64,000 nucleotides of DNA from Roseateles depolymerans (GTDB lineage: Bacteria > Pseudomonadota > Gammaproteobacteria > Burkholderiales > Burkholderiaceae_C), in NCBI RefSeq assembly GCF_003387155.1, contig NZ_QUMT01000002.1, positions 253,694 through 317,693 of the forward strand, in the 5' to 3' direction. The number at the start of each line of letters is the position of its first letter. The stretch's first letter is position 1. A program made the position numbers and the translations under genes. This document shows, piece after piece, positions 29,115-38,116 of the stretch. A model generated the notes under the pieces. The model made no database searches, was not told the origin of the DNA, and worked only from the letters and a program-made list of their open reading frames with translations.

Positions 29115-30104
29115 ATGGCCGACGACTTTCCAATCCTTCCCCTGTCCCCTGCTGCGCCGGCTGCTTCTGCATCGCGCAAGGCCATGGCGGCGTCATCCGA
29201 CGTGCCCGCGCAGGCACAAGAGGGGACGGCCCGTGCCATCAACCCGCTGGGCCAGTACCTGAAGGATTGCCGCACCCGGCTGGACGCCCAGGCGCTGGGC
29301 TACTCCACGCAGCGCCGCCGCACGGCCGGGCTGCGGCGGGAAGAGGTGGCGCTGCGCGCCCACATCAGCCCGACTTGGTACACCTGGCTGGAGCAGGGGC
29401 GCGGCGGGGCGCCGTCTGCCGAGGTGCTGCACCGCATCGCCACGGCGCTGATGCTCACCGAGGTGGAGCGGGAGCATCTTTTCCTGCTGGGCCTGGGACG
29501 CGCGCCCGAAGTCACGTACCGAGGTGCAGCGGACGCCACGCCGCGCCTGCAGCGGATATTGGACGCGTTGGGGTTCTGTCCCGCGCTGGTGAAGACGCCC
29601 ACGTGGCAGGTGGTGGCGTGGAATCGCGCGGCGTCGCTGGTGCTGCGGGACTATGGCAGCCTGGCTCCCCGCGACCGCAACATCCTGCGACTGATGTTCC
29701 TGGAACCGGCGGTGCGTGAAGCGCAGGCGGACTGGGCGGCAGCGGCCCGCTTCGTGGTGGCGGCGTTCCGCGCGGACCTGGCCCGCGCGGGTGCCATGGA
29801 AGAGGCCAAGCCGCTCATCACCGAGTTGACGCAGCGCAGCCCGGAATTCGCCGCCATGTGGCGGGACAACTCAGTGCGCTCCTATGGGGAGGGCACCAAG
29901 CAGTTGCGCCACGCAGTGGTCGGGCCGCTGCAGTTCGAGTATTCGTCGCTGACGATCGATGGGCGGCCAGACCTGGCGATGGTGGTGTTTCATCCGCTGA
30001 CGGCGCAAGACCGGGACAAGATCCATCAGTTGATGGCATCCGCGCCCGGGTCATCAGAAGCAGCAGTTGCAGAAGCAGCCGCAGCGGCCGCCGCGGCCAC
30101 ATAA
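29115..30104 (+). CDS. HTH regulator of the MmyB-like family
   Basis: A 329-residue predicted DNA-binding protein. After a low-complexity N-terminus, residues about 43-105 form an XRE-type helix-turn-helix (LGQYLKDCRTRLDAQALGY, RRRTAGLRREEVALRAHISP, TWYTWLEQGRGG). The rest is the MmyB-like ligand-binding domain, with LVKTPTWQVVAWNRAASLVL and LRLMFLEPAVREAQADW as recognisable stretches. The last 15 residues are nearly all Ala/Glu. Such regulators often sit divergent from an oxidoreductase gene that they repress, as here. It converges on pyrD. Confidence 0.9.
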   Translation: MADDFPILPLSPAAPAASASRKAMAASSDVPAQAQEGTARAINPLGQYLKDCRTRLDAQALGYSTQRRRTAGLRREEVALRAHISPTWYTWLEQGRGGAPSAEVLHRIATALMLTEVEREHLFLLGLGRAPEVTYRGAADATPRLQRILDALGFCPALVKTPTWQVVAWNRAASLVLRDYGSLAPRDRNILRLMFLEPAVREAQADWAAAARFVVAAFRADLARAGAMEEAKPLITELTQRSPEFAAMWRDNSVRSYGEGTKQLRHAVVGPLQFEYSSLTIDGRPDLAMVVFHPLTAQDRDKIHQLMASAPGSSEAAVAEAAAAAAAAT

Positions 30105-30151
30105 GCCGCAGCAGCGCGGTTGCGCGTCAAGACGCTGGCCAGTGTCTCGGC

Positions 30152-31192
30152 TTAGAGCCTTGCCATGGCCTTGGCGCACTCCGGCACCAGCGCCGGACCG
30201 CGATAGATCAGGCCGGTATAGAGCTGCACCAGGTCTGCACCCGCCTGCAGCTTGGCGCGGGCGTCTTCCCCGCTGAGCACGCCGCCCACCCCGATGATGG
30301 GGAAGTCCCGGCCCAGTGCTGCACGCAGCAGGCGGATGATGCGGTTGCTGGCCTCGAACACCGGCGCACCGGACAGGCCGCCGGTCTCCTGCGCATGCGG
30401 CAGGCCTTGCACCGCGTCGCGGGCAATGGTGGTGTTGGTGGCGATCACGCCATCGATGCCGTGGCGGCGCAGGCTGGCGGCGATCACCGACACCTGGTCT
30501 TCATCCAGGTCGGGGGCGATCTTGACAAACAGCGGCACCCGGCGGCCGGTACTGTCCTGCAGCTGCAGCCGACGCGTCTGCAGCGGGCCCAGCAGAGCGT
30601 CCAGCGCTTCGTCGCTCTGCAACTGACGCAGGTTCTTGGTGTTGGGGCTGGAGATGTTGACGGTGATGTAGTCCGCATGCGGATACACGCCTTCCAGGCC
30701 GATGAGGTAGTCGTCCACCGCGCGTTCAATCGGCGTGGCGGCGTTCTTGCCGATGTTCAGTCCCAGCAGGCCGCCAGCGGCGCGGAAGCTGTAGGACCGA
30801 TGGACATTGCGCACGAAGCTGTCCAGCCCTTCGTTGTTGAAGCCCAGGCGGTTGATCAGGGCCTGTTTCTGCGGCAGGCGGAACATGCGGGGCTTGTCGT
30901 TGCCCGGCTGCGCCTTGGGCGTGACCGTGCCAACTTCCACGAAGCCGAACCCCATGGCGCCCAGGCCGTCGATGCAGCGGCCGTTCTTGTCCAGGCCGGC
31001 GGCCAGGCCGATGCGGTTGGGAAAGCGCAGGCCGGCCACGGTGACCGGGTCCTGGATACGGGTCTGCGCCCAGGCGCATTGGGCCGGCGTGTTCTGGAGA
31101 CGGGCAATCGCCCCCAGCGTCACTTCATGAGCATGTTCAGCATCCAGGCCGAACAGGAAAGGGCGCGCAAAAGAATAGGGAATCAGGGACAT
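30152..31192 (-). CDS. pyrD: Dihydroorotate dehydrogenase (quinone)
   Basis: Membrane-associated class 2 enzyme of pyrimidine synthesis, oxidising dihydroorotate to orotate with FMN and passing electrons to ubiquinone. The 346-residue chain starts with an amphipathic helix ([22 protein letters not shown]). [38 protein letters not shown] and [11 protein letters not shown] are class 2 signatures. The catalytic serine lies in the last of these, and [11 protein letters not shown] binds the FMN phosphate. Start and length match E. coli PyrD. Confidence 0.97.
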   Translation of the reverse strand: MSLIPYSFARPFLFGLDAEHAHEVTLGAIARLQNTPAQCAWAQTRIQDPVTVAGLRFPNRIGLAAGLDKNGRCIDGLGAMGFGFVEVGTVTPKAQPGNDKPRMFRLPQKQALINRLGFNNEGLDSFVRNVHRSYSFRAAGGLLGLNIGKNAATPIERAVDDYLIGLEGVYPHADYITVNISSPNTKNLRQLQSDEALDALLGPLQTRRLQLQDSTGRRVPLFVKIAPDLDEDQVSVIAASLRRHGIDGVIATNTTIARDAVQGLPHAQETGGLSGAPVFEASNRIIRLLRAALGRDFPIIGVGGVLSGEDARAKLQAGADLVQLYTGLIYRGPALVPECAKAMARL

Positions 31193-31198
31193 GCCCGC

Positions 31199-31204
31199 AT
31201 TTTA
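31199..31204 (-). promoter_or_regulatory. -10-like element next to the pyrD start
   Basis: On the minus strand TAAAAT, GCGGGC, ATG. The six-base gap puts the predicted first transcribed base on the A of the start codon at 31192. Confidence 0.4.
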
Positions 31205-31358
31205 GGGGGTCGCCTGTGACGGACCGTTGCACGGGCGCGCCAGCCCCCGCAGGCGTGATCCTCGGGGGAAGAAGTCCCCTGGGAGGGGGAGGTTGACCCC
31301 TCGTCCGCCGCAGGCGCGGATAATCGGCGCAGTTACCGGCTTCAGACAGCCCATTGCC

Positions 31359-32498
31359 ATGAACACTCTTGACCATCCCCAGCACGACCGGGAAGTCGGC
31401 TCCGCCGACGCCACCCGCGATGCCACCCGCACCGACGACACCCGTATCGACGCCGTCCGCCCCCTGATCTCGCCGGCCCTGCTGCTGGACGAGCTGCCGC
31501 TGCCCGAGGCGTCGCTGCGCATCGTCGAATCGGCCCGTCAGGAGATCAGCGACGTGCTGCACGGTCGCGACGACCGTCTGCTGTGCGTGGTGGGCCCGTG
31601 CTCCATCCATGATCACGGCCAGGCGATGGACTATGCCCGCCTGCTCAAGGACCTGCGTTCAGAGCTGGACAAGGACCTGCTGATCGTCATGCGCGTCTAT
31701 TTCGAGAAGCCGCGCACCACGGTTGGATGGAAGGGCTACATCAACGACCCGCATTTGGACGGCAGCTTCCACATGAACGAAGGCCTGCGCCTGGCGCGCC
31801 AGCTGCTGCTGGACGTGACGGCGCTGGGCCTGCCCGCCGGCACCGAGTTCCTGGACCTGCTGTCGCCGCAATACATCTCCGACTTGATCGCCTGGGGGGC
31901 CATCGGGGCGCGCACCACCGAAAGCCAGAGCCATCGCCAACTGGCGTCCGGCCTGTCCTGCCCGGTGGGCTTCAAGAACGGCACGGACGGCTCGGTCAAG
32001 ATCGCGGCGGATGCCGTGCTGGCCGCGCGTGCCAGCCACGCGTTCATGGGCATGACCAAGATGGGTCTGGCGGCGATCTTCGAGACCCGCGGCAATGACG
32101 ACTGCCACCTGATCCTGCGCGGCGGCAAGGCCCCGAACTACGACGCAGCATCGGTGCAGGCGGCTGCGGAAGTCCTGAAGTCCGCAGGCTTGCGCCAGCA
32201 GCTGATGATTGATTTCTCCCATGCCAATTCCTCGAAGAAATTCGAGCGGCAGATCGATGTGGGTCATGACGTGGCCGCGCAAATCGCCGGTGGCGACCGC
32301 CGCGTGGCGGGCGTGATGATCGAGTCGCACCTGCAGCCGGGGCGCCAGGACCTGCTGGCCGGCCAGACCAAGGCGGACCTGCTGCCGGGCGTGTCGATCA
32401 CCGACGCGTGCCTGGGCTGGAGTCAAACCGAGCCGCTGCTGCGCGAGCTGGCAGCGGCTGTGCGGCAACGGCGCGAGCAGCCGGCTCAGCCGGCCTAA
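31359..32498 (+). CDS. 3-deoxy-7-phosphoheptulonate synthase, class I
   Basis: First enzyme of aromatic amino acid synthesis, joining phosphoenolpyruvate and erythrose-4-phosphate. The 379-residue AroF/G/H-type protein has VVGPCSIHD, MRVYFEKPRTTVGWKG, GARTTESQSHRQLASGLS, PVGFKNGTDG, IDFSHANSSK and GVMIESHL. The feedback-specific residues are not enough for me to choose between Phe, Tyr and Trp types, so no symbol is given. An N-terminal extension rich in Asp, Thr and Arg precedes RPLISPALLLDELP. A -10-like GATAAT at 31319-31324 predicts a 28-base leader. Confidence 0.95.
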   Translation: MNTLDHPQHDREVGSADATRDATRTDDTRIDAVRPLISPALLLDELPLPEASLRIVESARQEISDVLHGRDDRLLCVVGPCSIHDHGQAMDYARLLKDLRSELDKDLLIVMRVYFEKPRTTVGWKGYINDPHLDGSFHMNEGLRLARQLLLDVTALGLPAGTEFLDLLSPQYISDLIAWGAIGARTTESQSHRQLASGLSCPVGFKNGTDGSVKIAADAVLAARASHAFMGMTKMGLAAIFETRGNDDCHLILRGGKAPNYDAASVQAAAEVLKSAGLRQQLMIDFSHANSSKKFERQIDVGHDVAAQIAGGDRRVAGVMIESHLQPGRQDLLAGQTKADLLPGVSITDACLGWSQTEPLLRELAAAVRQRREQPAQPA

Positions 32499-32506
32499 CT
32501 GGCCCA

Positions 32507-32569
32507 AGCGGCTCGAGCGGCACAAGTGGCCCAAGCGGCTTTAGCGACCTCAGCGACCTCAGCGACCTG
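32507..32569. repeat. Seven tandem 9-base units after the DAHP synthase gene
   Basis: Units of nine bases run without gaps: AGCGGCTCG, AGCGGCACA, AGTGGCCCA, AGCGGCTTT, AGCGACCTC, AGCGACCTC, AGCGACCTG. The last three differ at one base. In the frame of the next gene the array would read as Ser-x-x triplets, but it lies before that gene's likely start. Confidence 0.75.
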
Positions 32570-32635
32570 ACCACGGCACGTCCCATCGTGCTACCCATCC
32601 ACCCACCGCCTCGCCAGCGCCAACGCCACTACCCC

Positions 32636-33115
32636 GTGACTCTCAACGACTGGGCCACTCTCGCTGCGGATCCTCGCGTGTACCGTGGGTTGGAGGTGGT
32701 CCATCTGGTCGGCCTGGCATCGCTGTTTGGCGGGTTGCTGCTGCTTGAATTGAGGCTGCTGGGCTGGCAGCGTGCGCTGGACGTGGAGCCGTTGACGCGG
32801 CTGGTCGTGCCGGTGGCGCTGGGTGGTTTTGCGCTGTGCCTGGTCAGTGGCCTGGCCATGTTTGCCAGTCAGCCGGAAGAGCTGTGGGTCAACAACGCCT
32901 TCCGGCTGAAGCTGCTGCTGATCGTGCTGGCCGGGGTGAATGCGGCGAGCTTCCACCTGCTGGGTGGGACCGGGGAGGCCCGGGGCCGATTCGGGCGATT
33001 GGGCGGGTTGGGCCGACGGGGCGGATCGGGGCGCCGGGGCCGCGCTCAGGCGCTGGCTTCGCTGATGCTGTGGCTCGCGGTCATTGTGTGCGGGCGGTGG
33101 ATTGCGGTGGTGTGA
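32636..33115 (+). CDS. CopD-like small membrane protein
   Basis: An integral membrane protein of about 159 residues with four hydrophobic segments: VYRGLEVVHLVGLASLFGGLLLL, then LVVPVALGGFALCLVSGLAMF, a third around LKLLLIVLAGVNAASFHLL, and a final helix. The conserved histidine in the first and the overall layout resemble CopD/DUF2214-type proteins. Between helices 3 and 4 is a Gly/Arg-rich stretch (RLGGLGRRGGSGRRGR) of repetitive DNA. The start is uncertain: GTG at 32636 is chosen because the frame upstream is repeat sequence; GTG at 32588 is an alternative. Function unknown. Confidence 0.65.
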   Translation: MTLNDWATLAADPRVYRGLEVVHLVGLASLFGGLLLLELRLLGWQRALDVEPLTRLVVPVALGGFALCLVSGLAMFASQPEELWVNNAFRLKLLLIVLAGVNAASFHLLGGTGEARGRFGRLGGLGRRGGSGRRGRAQALASLMLWLAVIVCGRWIAVV

Positions 33116-33189
33116 GCCGAATCGATCGGTCGCAGGGCACTTCCCGTCAGCCGTGACTTTGTGAGGACCTGATGGAGTGCGGGAGCAGG

Positions 33190-34215
33190 TCAGCGACCTG
33201 CCGCTGCATTCGCCAGGGCGGTCAGTTCAGAGCAGGTCTGCATCAGTCTGTCGAATGGAAGCGCATCCCCCACCATCAGTTGGTCTTCCAGCATGCGGCG
33301 GTAGTCTTCCGCCAGGGCTTCACGGGCGGCATCCTCTGGCACCAACTGCAAAGAGCCGGTCACCGCGGCGGCATAGTCCACCGTTTGTCCGGCCGCATCC
33401 TTCTCAATGAAAAAGTGAGATTTGTGCTGGGCCACGGCGTTTGCGACTGTGCGGTCTTTGATGATCGAGTCAAAGTACTCGCTTTTCATGATGGCCGCCA
33501 GATCGTGCCAATGCCGCGCATAGCGTTCGCTTCGGATTCGGCCTTGTGCGCAGTACACGTGCGCCGCTGTGGCTTTTTCCCAGAACGTGCGCGCGATGCT
33601 CATCACTATCGGCGTCGCCGTTGGGAAGACGACGCTGTCGACGTACGGGGCCACATCGCATGTGACCGACATGGCAGCGTGCGGCTCGCCAGTGGCACGC
33701 GCACCAAACTCCAGCGTGATGACCGGAGCGACGTAACCGGTGCCTCGCCTCACCGCGGGATAGTGCAGCAGCAGTTTGTCCCGCTCAATGCCTGACAGTT
33801 CGAGTCTTGCTGCCAAACCCTCTCGGTCGAGCGCCTCCTGAATCGCTGGCTGCACCTCTTCACGAATCCACTCTGGAAGGCGGGCGCGCACGGCTCGTGT
33901 CCACTTGCCAGCCTGACTGCGGTTGGCGGGCACAAACGCATCGGCCCCGGTGAGGTCACCGATGAGTTTGCGAATGTCATAGGTCAGATCGAGGTCTTCA
34001 GAAAAACGGTCGATCAGGCGGTATGCCTTGGAGAGGGAGGTTCCGCCCTTGAATGTCAAATCGCAGCCAGCGCGGGATGCGAAGAGCGCATTGAGCGTCC
34101 ATACGACCCAGATGTCTTTTTCCAGGAGATGGGCCGGGCGACCGGTCCGCTCTCGCCCGAGTTCAAGCACATCACCTTGATCGGACGGGCTGAGGGAGAA
34201 ATAGACATCAGCCAC
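33190..34215 (-). CDS. AbiEii/AbiGii-type nucleotidyltransferase toxin
   Basis: Toxin half of an AbiE-type (type IV) toxin-antitoxin pair, 341 residues. The nucleotidyltransferase core is evident: HLLEKDIWVVWTLNALF, then DLTFKGGTSLSKAYRLIDRF followed at once by SEDLDLTYDI, giving the GxS and DxD pattern. Known AbiEii proteins are GTP-binding nucleotidyltransferases that stop growth. An open frame reaches 34266, but the GTG at 34215 overlaps the antitoxin stop by eight bases (GTGGCTGA) and gives the family start VADVYFSLS. Base composition is less GC-rich than neighbouring genes, suggesting transfer. Confidence 0.88.
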   Translation of the reverse strand: MADVYFSLSPSDQGDVLELGRERTGRPAHLLEKDIWVVWTLNALFASRAGCDLTFKGGTSLSKAYRLIDRFSEDLDLTYDIRKLIGDLTGADAFVPANRSQAGKWTRAVRARLPEWIREEVQPAIQEALDREGLAARLELSGIERDKLLLHYPAVRRGTGYVAPVITLEFGARATGEPHAAMSVTCDVAPYVDSVVFPTATPIVMSIARTFWEKATAAHVYCAQGRIRSERYARHWHDLAAIMKSEYFDSIIKDRTVANAVAQHKSHFFIEKDAAGQTVDYAAAVTGSLQLVPEDAAREALAEDYRRMLEDQLMVGDALPFDRLMQTCSELTALANAAAGR

Positions 34216-34804
34216 GAGTCGCTTCTTCACCGATCGCCTGGGCCATCCAAGCGGGCAGCCGAGCACGGCCTGCCGTCAACGCTTGCCAGTCTCTGGACGG
34301 AAGAGTCCGCCGCAGGGTGGCGAGCGAGTTCCGCACGTGCGAGGGCCCCATCCAGGCCAGGGCCCGCACCGCAGCGCCGGCCTGTCCAGCCCCCAGGGCC
34401 AACATCCAAGGGGGAGCGTGGCGCACCATCACCTCATACCGCCCCAGCTTCAATTGCCGGCTACGTCCGGAGGTCAGATACACCTCCCGTATGGGCACCT
34501 GCTGGGTCAATCCGAGGGCGTTTGCTGCGCTGGCACCGTGCGGTGCCACCACCTCACCACTTCGCGTGGCCAGGGACTGCACGACCTTGTCCGAAGCTGG
34601 GGCTCGGAGACCGAACCGGCTGGCGACAGGCTTTACATAGGTGCCACGGGCGATGCGAAGCAGCTTGCCGTTCTTGGTCAGGCGTGAAAACGCCTGGTCC
34701 ACCGCCGCCCGGCTTCCGAGGTGCAGAAACTCCTTGGGCGACAACAAGCCGCCCTCGGGCAGGGCATCCGCATGCGCCAGGATGGATTGGGGAAGTGTGC
34801 TCAT
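34208..34804 (-). CDS. AbiEi-type antitoxin and autorepressor
   Basis: Antitoxin half, 198 residues. A winged helix-turn-helix is at the N-terminus (GGLLSPKEFLHLGSRAAVDQ, then AFSRLTKNGKLLRIARGTYV), matching the AbiEi family where this domain binds the operon's own promoter. The C-terminal part (ANALGLTQQVPIREVYLTSG onward) is the conserved neutralising domain. GAGGTGATTTCC precedes the ATG at 34804; an in-frame GTG at 34813 is possible. It is first in the operon and overlaps the toxin gene, ensuring antitoxin is made first. Confidence 0.88.
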   Translation of the reverse strand: MSTLPQSILAHADALPEGGLLSPKEFLHLGSRAAVDQAFSRLTKNGKLLRIARGTYVKPVASRFGLRAPASDKVVQSLATRSGEVVAPHGASAANALGLTQQVPIREVYLTSGRSRQLKLGRYEVMVRHAPPWMLALGAGQAGAAVRALAWMGPSHVRNSLATLRRTLPSRDWQALTAGRARLPAWMAQAIGEEATRG

Positions 34805-34820
34805 GGAAATCACCTCGCGA

Positions 34821-34848
34821 TGTCAGAAGTGTATCAACGTTTCTGACA
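34821..34848 (-). promoter_or_regulatory. Palindromic operator of the AbiE operon
   Basis: TGTCAGAA (34821-34828) and TTCTGACA (34841-34848) form a perfect eight-base inverted repeat with a 12-base spacer, 17 bases before the antitoxin start. A -10-like TACACT lies within the spacer on the minus strand. In characterised AbiE systems the antitoxin binds inverted repeats at its promoter, so this is the expected autoregulation site. Confidence 0.7.
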
Positions 34849-34982
34849 TTTGGTTCGTGCCAGATCCGGCCGCGTAGAGGCGAAGTCGCCTGAGGCCGCT
34901 GTTCACTGGCAGAGCGCAGTGCGCAAGGACAACGCTGCGGTCACGCGATAATCCGGCATCGCCCTCCCGCATGAATGCTTCC

Positions 34983-35642
34983 ATGACCCAAGACGAATTG
35001 AAGGCCCTGGTCGGCCAGGCCGCCGTGCAGTACGTGACCCCCGACTCCATCGTGGGGGTCGGCACCGGCTCCACGGTCGACAAGTTCATCGACGCCCTGG
35101 CCGCCAGTCAGATCCGCCTGCGCGGCGCCGTGTCGAGTTCGGTGCGCAGCACCGAGCGCATGAAGGCCCTGGGCATTCCGGTGCTGGATGCGTCCGAAGT
35201 CGAATCGCTCCAGGTCTATATCGACGGCGCCGATGAGATCGATCACCAGGGCCACATGGTCAAGGGCGGCGGCGCCGCGCTGACCCGCGAAAAGATCGTT
35301 GCCGATCTGGCCGAGCGCTTCATCTGCATCGCCGACGAGAGCAAGCTGGTGGACACCCTGGGCCGCTTTCCGCTGCCGGTGGAGGTGATTCCAATGGCCG
35401 CCGCCCAGATCGCGCGTCGCTTCAAGGCCATGGGCGCGCAGGCCACGCTGCGCGAGGGCTGCGTGACCGACAACAGCTGCCACATCCTCGACGTGCGCGG
35501 CCTGAGCATCACCGACCCCGCCGCCTTTGAGGCCGAGGTCACGCAATGGCCCGGTGTGGTCACCGTGGGGGTGTTTGCCCGCAACAAGGCGTCGGTGTGC
35601 CTGCTGGGCACCTCGGCAGGTGTGAAGACACTGACGTTCTGA
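34983..35642 (+). CDS. rpiA: Ribose-5-phosphate isomerase A
   Basis: Interconverts ribose-5-phosphate and ribulose-5-phosphate in the pentose phosphate pathway. Starting at 34983 ([12 protein letters not shown]) gives 219 residues, the same start and length as E. coli RpiA; an ATG four codons upstream (34971) is also possible. Motifs are [34 protein letters not shown] and [17 protein letters not shown] -10-like GATAAT lies at 34947-34952. It can link ribose-phosphate from the nucleoside operon to central metabolism. Confidence 0.96.
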   Translation: MTQDELKALVGQAAVQYVTPDSIVGVGTGSTVDKFIDALAASQIRLRGAVSSSVRSTERMKALGIPVLDASEVESLQVYIDGADEIDHQGHMVKGGGAALTREKIVADLAERFICIADESKLVDTLGRFPLPVEVIPMAAAQIARRFKAMGAQATLREGCVTDNSCHILDVRGLSITDPAAFEAEVTQWPGVVTVGVFARNKASVCLLGTSAGVKTLTF

Positions 35643-35660
35643 CGGCCCTGCGCCGCGGAC

Positions 35661-35695
35661 AAGACACAAGACACAAGACACAAGACACAAGACAC
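35661..35695. repeat. Five perfect tandem copies of AAGACAC
   Basis: A 7-base unit repeated five times without error, 19 bases after the rpiA stop, in the gap before the convergent chemoreceptor gene. Confidence 0.95.
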
Positions 35696-35709
35696 ACGAC
35701 AGAATGCAG

Positions 35710-35731
35710 AAGGGGACCCGAGGGTCCCCTT
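35710..35731. terminator. Hairpin between convergent rpiA and chemoreceptor genes
   Basis: AAGGGGACCC (35710-35719) and GGGTCCCCTT (35722-35731) form a perfect ten-base stem with a minimal loop. T runs are weak on both strands, but its place between two converging genes fits a bidirectional terminator. Confidence 0.6.
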
Positions 35732-35765
35732 GCTGTTTGTGGTGCTCTCCGAGCGGGCTCGGTCT

Positions 35766-37316
35766 TCAGCGCAGCCGGAACACCGAGATCGCGCCAGCCA
35801 GGCGCTGCGACTGCTCCTTGAGGCTCTCAGCCGCTGCGGCCGATTCTTCCACCAGCGCAGCGTTCTGCTGCGTCATCTGGTCCAGATGCCCCACGGCGGC
35901 GTTCACCTGGTTGATGCCGTCGCTCTGCTCGCGGGCCGCGGCGCTGATCTCGCCGATGATGTCGGCCACCCGCTGCACGCTGGCGACGATGTCGGTCATG
36001 GCGCCGCCGGCGTCCGACACCAGCCGGGAGCCGGACTCGACCCGCTCCACACTCGCCCCGATCAGCGACTTGATCTCCTTGGCCGCTTCGGCGCTGCGCT
36101 GCGCCAGCGAACGCACTTCGCTGGCCACCACCGCAAAGCCCCGTCCTTGCTCCCCGGCCCGCGCGGCTTCCACCGCGGCATTCAGGGCCAGGATGTTGGT
36201 CTGGAAGGCAATGCCGTCGATGACCCCGATGATGTCGGCAATCCGGCGCGAGCTTTCCGTGATGGCCCCCATGGTGGCGACCATCTCGCCCATCACCGCA
36301 CCGCCGCGCTGGGCCGTTTCCGCGGCCGAGCTGGACAGCTGATTCGCCGTCATGGCGCTGTCCGCCGTCTGGCGCACGGTGCCGGTCAGTTGCGTCATGG
36401 ACGCGGCCACCTGCTGCAGGTTGGAGGCCGTCTGCTCGGTGCGGGCGCTCAGGTCATGGTTGCCGACGGCGATCTCGGCGCTGGCCGTGCCGATGTTCTC
36501 GGCGGAGCTGCGCACATCACCGATCAGCTTGAGCAACTGCTCCTGCATGCCGCTGAGCGAGCCCAGCAGCTGTCCAGTCTCGTCGGCGCCGCCCTTGGGC
36601 ACCTGGCGGCTCAGGTCGAAATGCGCAATCGCATCGGCCACCCCGGCCGCACCGCGCAGCGGCACGGTGATGGAGCGGGTCAGCGTCACCGCGAACCAGA
36701 CCCCCAGCGCCAGCGCGATGGCCGAGAACACCAGCAGTGTGGTGCGAGCATTGGCGTTGGACTGGTCCACCTTCTGCGCCGCCTCGTCCAGCGCACTGCG
36801 CTGGTTCTGCACGATGGACTGGATGGCTTCCTGGAACTTGGCCGCTGCCGGCTGGAACTGCTGATCGAAGATCTGGCGGGCCTTCTCGGCGTCGCCGCCT
36901 TTTTTGGCCGCCATCACGGCGTCCCGTGTGCTGAGGTAGGCCTTGCGGGCTTCCCCCAGTTTGTCGAACAGCACGCGCTCTTCCGGCGTTTTCATGAAGC
37001 CGTCCAGCTTCTTCTGCAGCTCGCCGGCCTGCTTGGTCGACTCGGCCACGCTGGCGGCGAAGAATTCGGTCAGGCTGGTGTCGGCGCTGATGGCAATGGC
37101 GGTCGTGCGGTTCACGCCGTTGGTGATGTTGCGGTACCAGTCGCTCGCCGCCCGTTCGGCCTCCAGGTCTTCGTTGAACATGGTGTTCGTGTTCTCGGCC
37201 ACGCGTTTGAGCGCGACATAGCTCAGGCCTGAGCCGACGAAGGAAATCAGTAGCACCAGGCCCAGCACAAGGCCCAGTCGCTGGCCAATCGTGCGGCCGG
37301 CAAGAGTCGTGATCAT
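35766..37316 (-). CDS. Methyl-accepting chemotaxis protein
   Basis: Chemoreceptor of 516 residues. TM1 (about residues 11-32), a periplasmic four-helix-bundle-like sensor with [18 protein letters not shown], and TM2 (about 190-212, [21 protein letters not shown]) precede a HAMP linker and the signalling bundle. The hairpin tip is [20 protein letters not shown], then [20 protein letters not shown]. No C-terminal CheR-binding pentapeptide is present; it ends [16 protein letters not shown] precedes the ATG at 37316; the longer open frame upstream is not coding. A sigma-28-like promoter lies about 100 bases upstream. Confidence 0.95.
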   Translation of the reverse strand: MITTLAGRTIGQRLGLVLGLVLLISFVGSGLSYVALKRVAENTNTMFNEDLEAERAASDWYRNITNGVNRTTAIAISADTSLTEFFAASVAESTKQAGELQKKLDGFMKTPEERVLFDKLGEARKAYLSTRDAVMAAKKGGDAEKARQIFDQQFQPAAAKFQEAIQSIVQNQRSALDEAAQKVDQSNANARTTLLVFSAIALALGVWFAVTLTRSITVPLRGAAGVADAIAHFDLSRQVPKGGADETGQLLGSLSGMQEQLLKLIGDVRSSAENIGTASAEIAVGNHDLSARTEQTASNLQQVAASMTQLTGTVRQTADSAMTANQLSSSAAETAQRGGAVMGEMVATMGAITESSRRIADIIGVIDGIAFQTNILALNAAVEAARAGEQGRGFAVVASEVRSLAQRSAEAAKEIKSLIGASVERVESGSRLVSDAGGAMTDIVASVQRVADIIGEISAAAREQSDGINQVNAAVGHLDQMTQQNAALVEESAAAAESLKEQSQRLAGAISVFRLR

Positions 37317-37422
37317 GAAGTGGCTCCCCTTGATGAGGTGTCTGTCTGTTGTCGACGACCGGCGGCTGCACCGCAAACGTGCCGGCTGGTCTGTTCGCCC
37401 TGAGAAGGGGCATCTTCGCGTC

Positions 37423-37450
37423 ATATCGGCGCGTTGGGGCAAAGTCTTGA
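37423..37450 (-). promoter_or_regulatory. Possible sigma-28 (FliA) promoter of the chemoreceptor gene
   Basis: On the minus strand TCAA (37450-37447), 16 bases, GCCGATAT (37430-37423), close to the FliA consensus TAAA-15-GCCGATAA. Chemoreceptor genes are commonly in the FliA regulon. The rest of the 311-base divergent gap (37317-37627) holds nothing else I recognise. Confidence 0.45.
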
Positions 37451-37627
37451 GGCAACAATTCCACGCTTGTGCCGACTGCAAGCAAGGCCCCCTGAACGAG
37501 CGACGGATTTGTCAAACATCCGTGCGCCTTGCGAGCGGGGAGCAGGCCCAGCCCGCGTGAGGGATCGGGATTTCAGGCAGCATGGGTCAGCGTTTTTCGA
37601 AGCGAGTTCACCCTCTTGGGAGTCTTC

Positions 37628-38035
37628 ATGCCTGATTCGACTGCATCTTCCGCGGCGTCATCGCACGCTTCAGCCTCCCCGTCCTCCACGGCCGCGGCAC
37701 CGGCATCGCCTTACCTCCAGGTCATTGCCCACTACCACGCCAAGCCAGGACTGGGGGACCAGGTGAGCGAGCTGCTGGGTCAGTTGACCGAAGCGACGCG
37801 GCAGGAGCCGGCCAACCTGTCCTATGAGTTCTTCCGGTCTCCGCAGGATCCGGACCGCTTCGTGATCCTGGAGCAATACACCGATGCGGCGGGCCTGGAC
37901 GCGCATCGCGCGTCGGAGCACTTCCAGCGGCTGGGTTTTGGCACCATCATTCCGATGCTGGTGTCGCGCACCGTGACCAGCGCCATGGTCTATGCGGCCG
38001 AGCCGGGGATGCCGGCTCGCGCGGTGAGCCGCTGA
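37628..38035 (+). CDS. Putative quinol monooxygenase, ABM domain
   Basis: A 135-residue protein with a Ser/Ala-rich N-terminal 28 residues and then a single antibiotic-biosynthesis-monooxygenase domain: YLQVIAHYHAKPGLGDQVSE, LLGQLTEATRQEPANLSYEF, then PDRFVILEQYTDAAGLDAH and ASEHF. This dimeric ferredoxin-like fold includes YgiN-type quinol monooxygenases. GGGAG precedes the ATG. It converges on mnmC and diverges from the chemoreceptor gene. Substrate not known. Confidence 0.85.
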   Translation: MPDSTASSAASSHASASPSSTAAAPASPYLQVIAHYHAKPGLGDQVSELLGQLTEATRQEPANLSYEFFRSPQDPDRFVILEQYTDAAGLDAHRASEHFQRLGFGTIIPMLVSRTVTSAMVYAAEPGMPARAVSR

Positions 38036-38116
38036 CAAGCCGCCACCAACGGGTCGGGCGCGGCGCAGCGTGAGCCCGCGTGAGGACGTGAAGCCGCCCG
38101 CGGCACCCCCCGTGCG

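Noticed and set aside
32408-32635. Upstream ATG extension of the CopD-like gene
   Set aside because: It would overlap the DAHP synthase gene end and consist of the 9-base repeat array.
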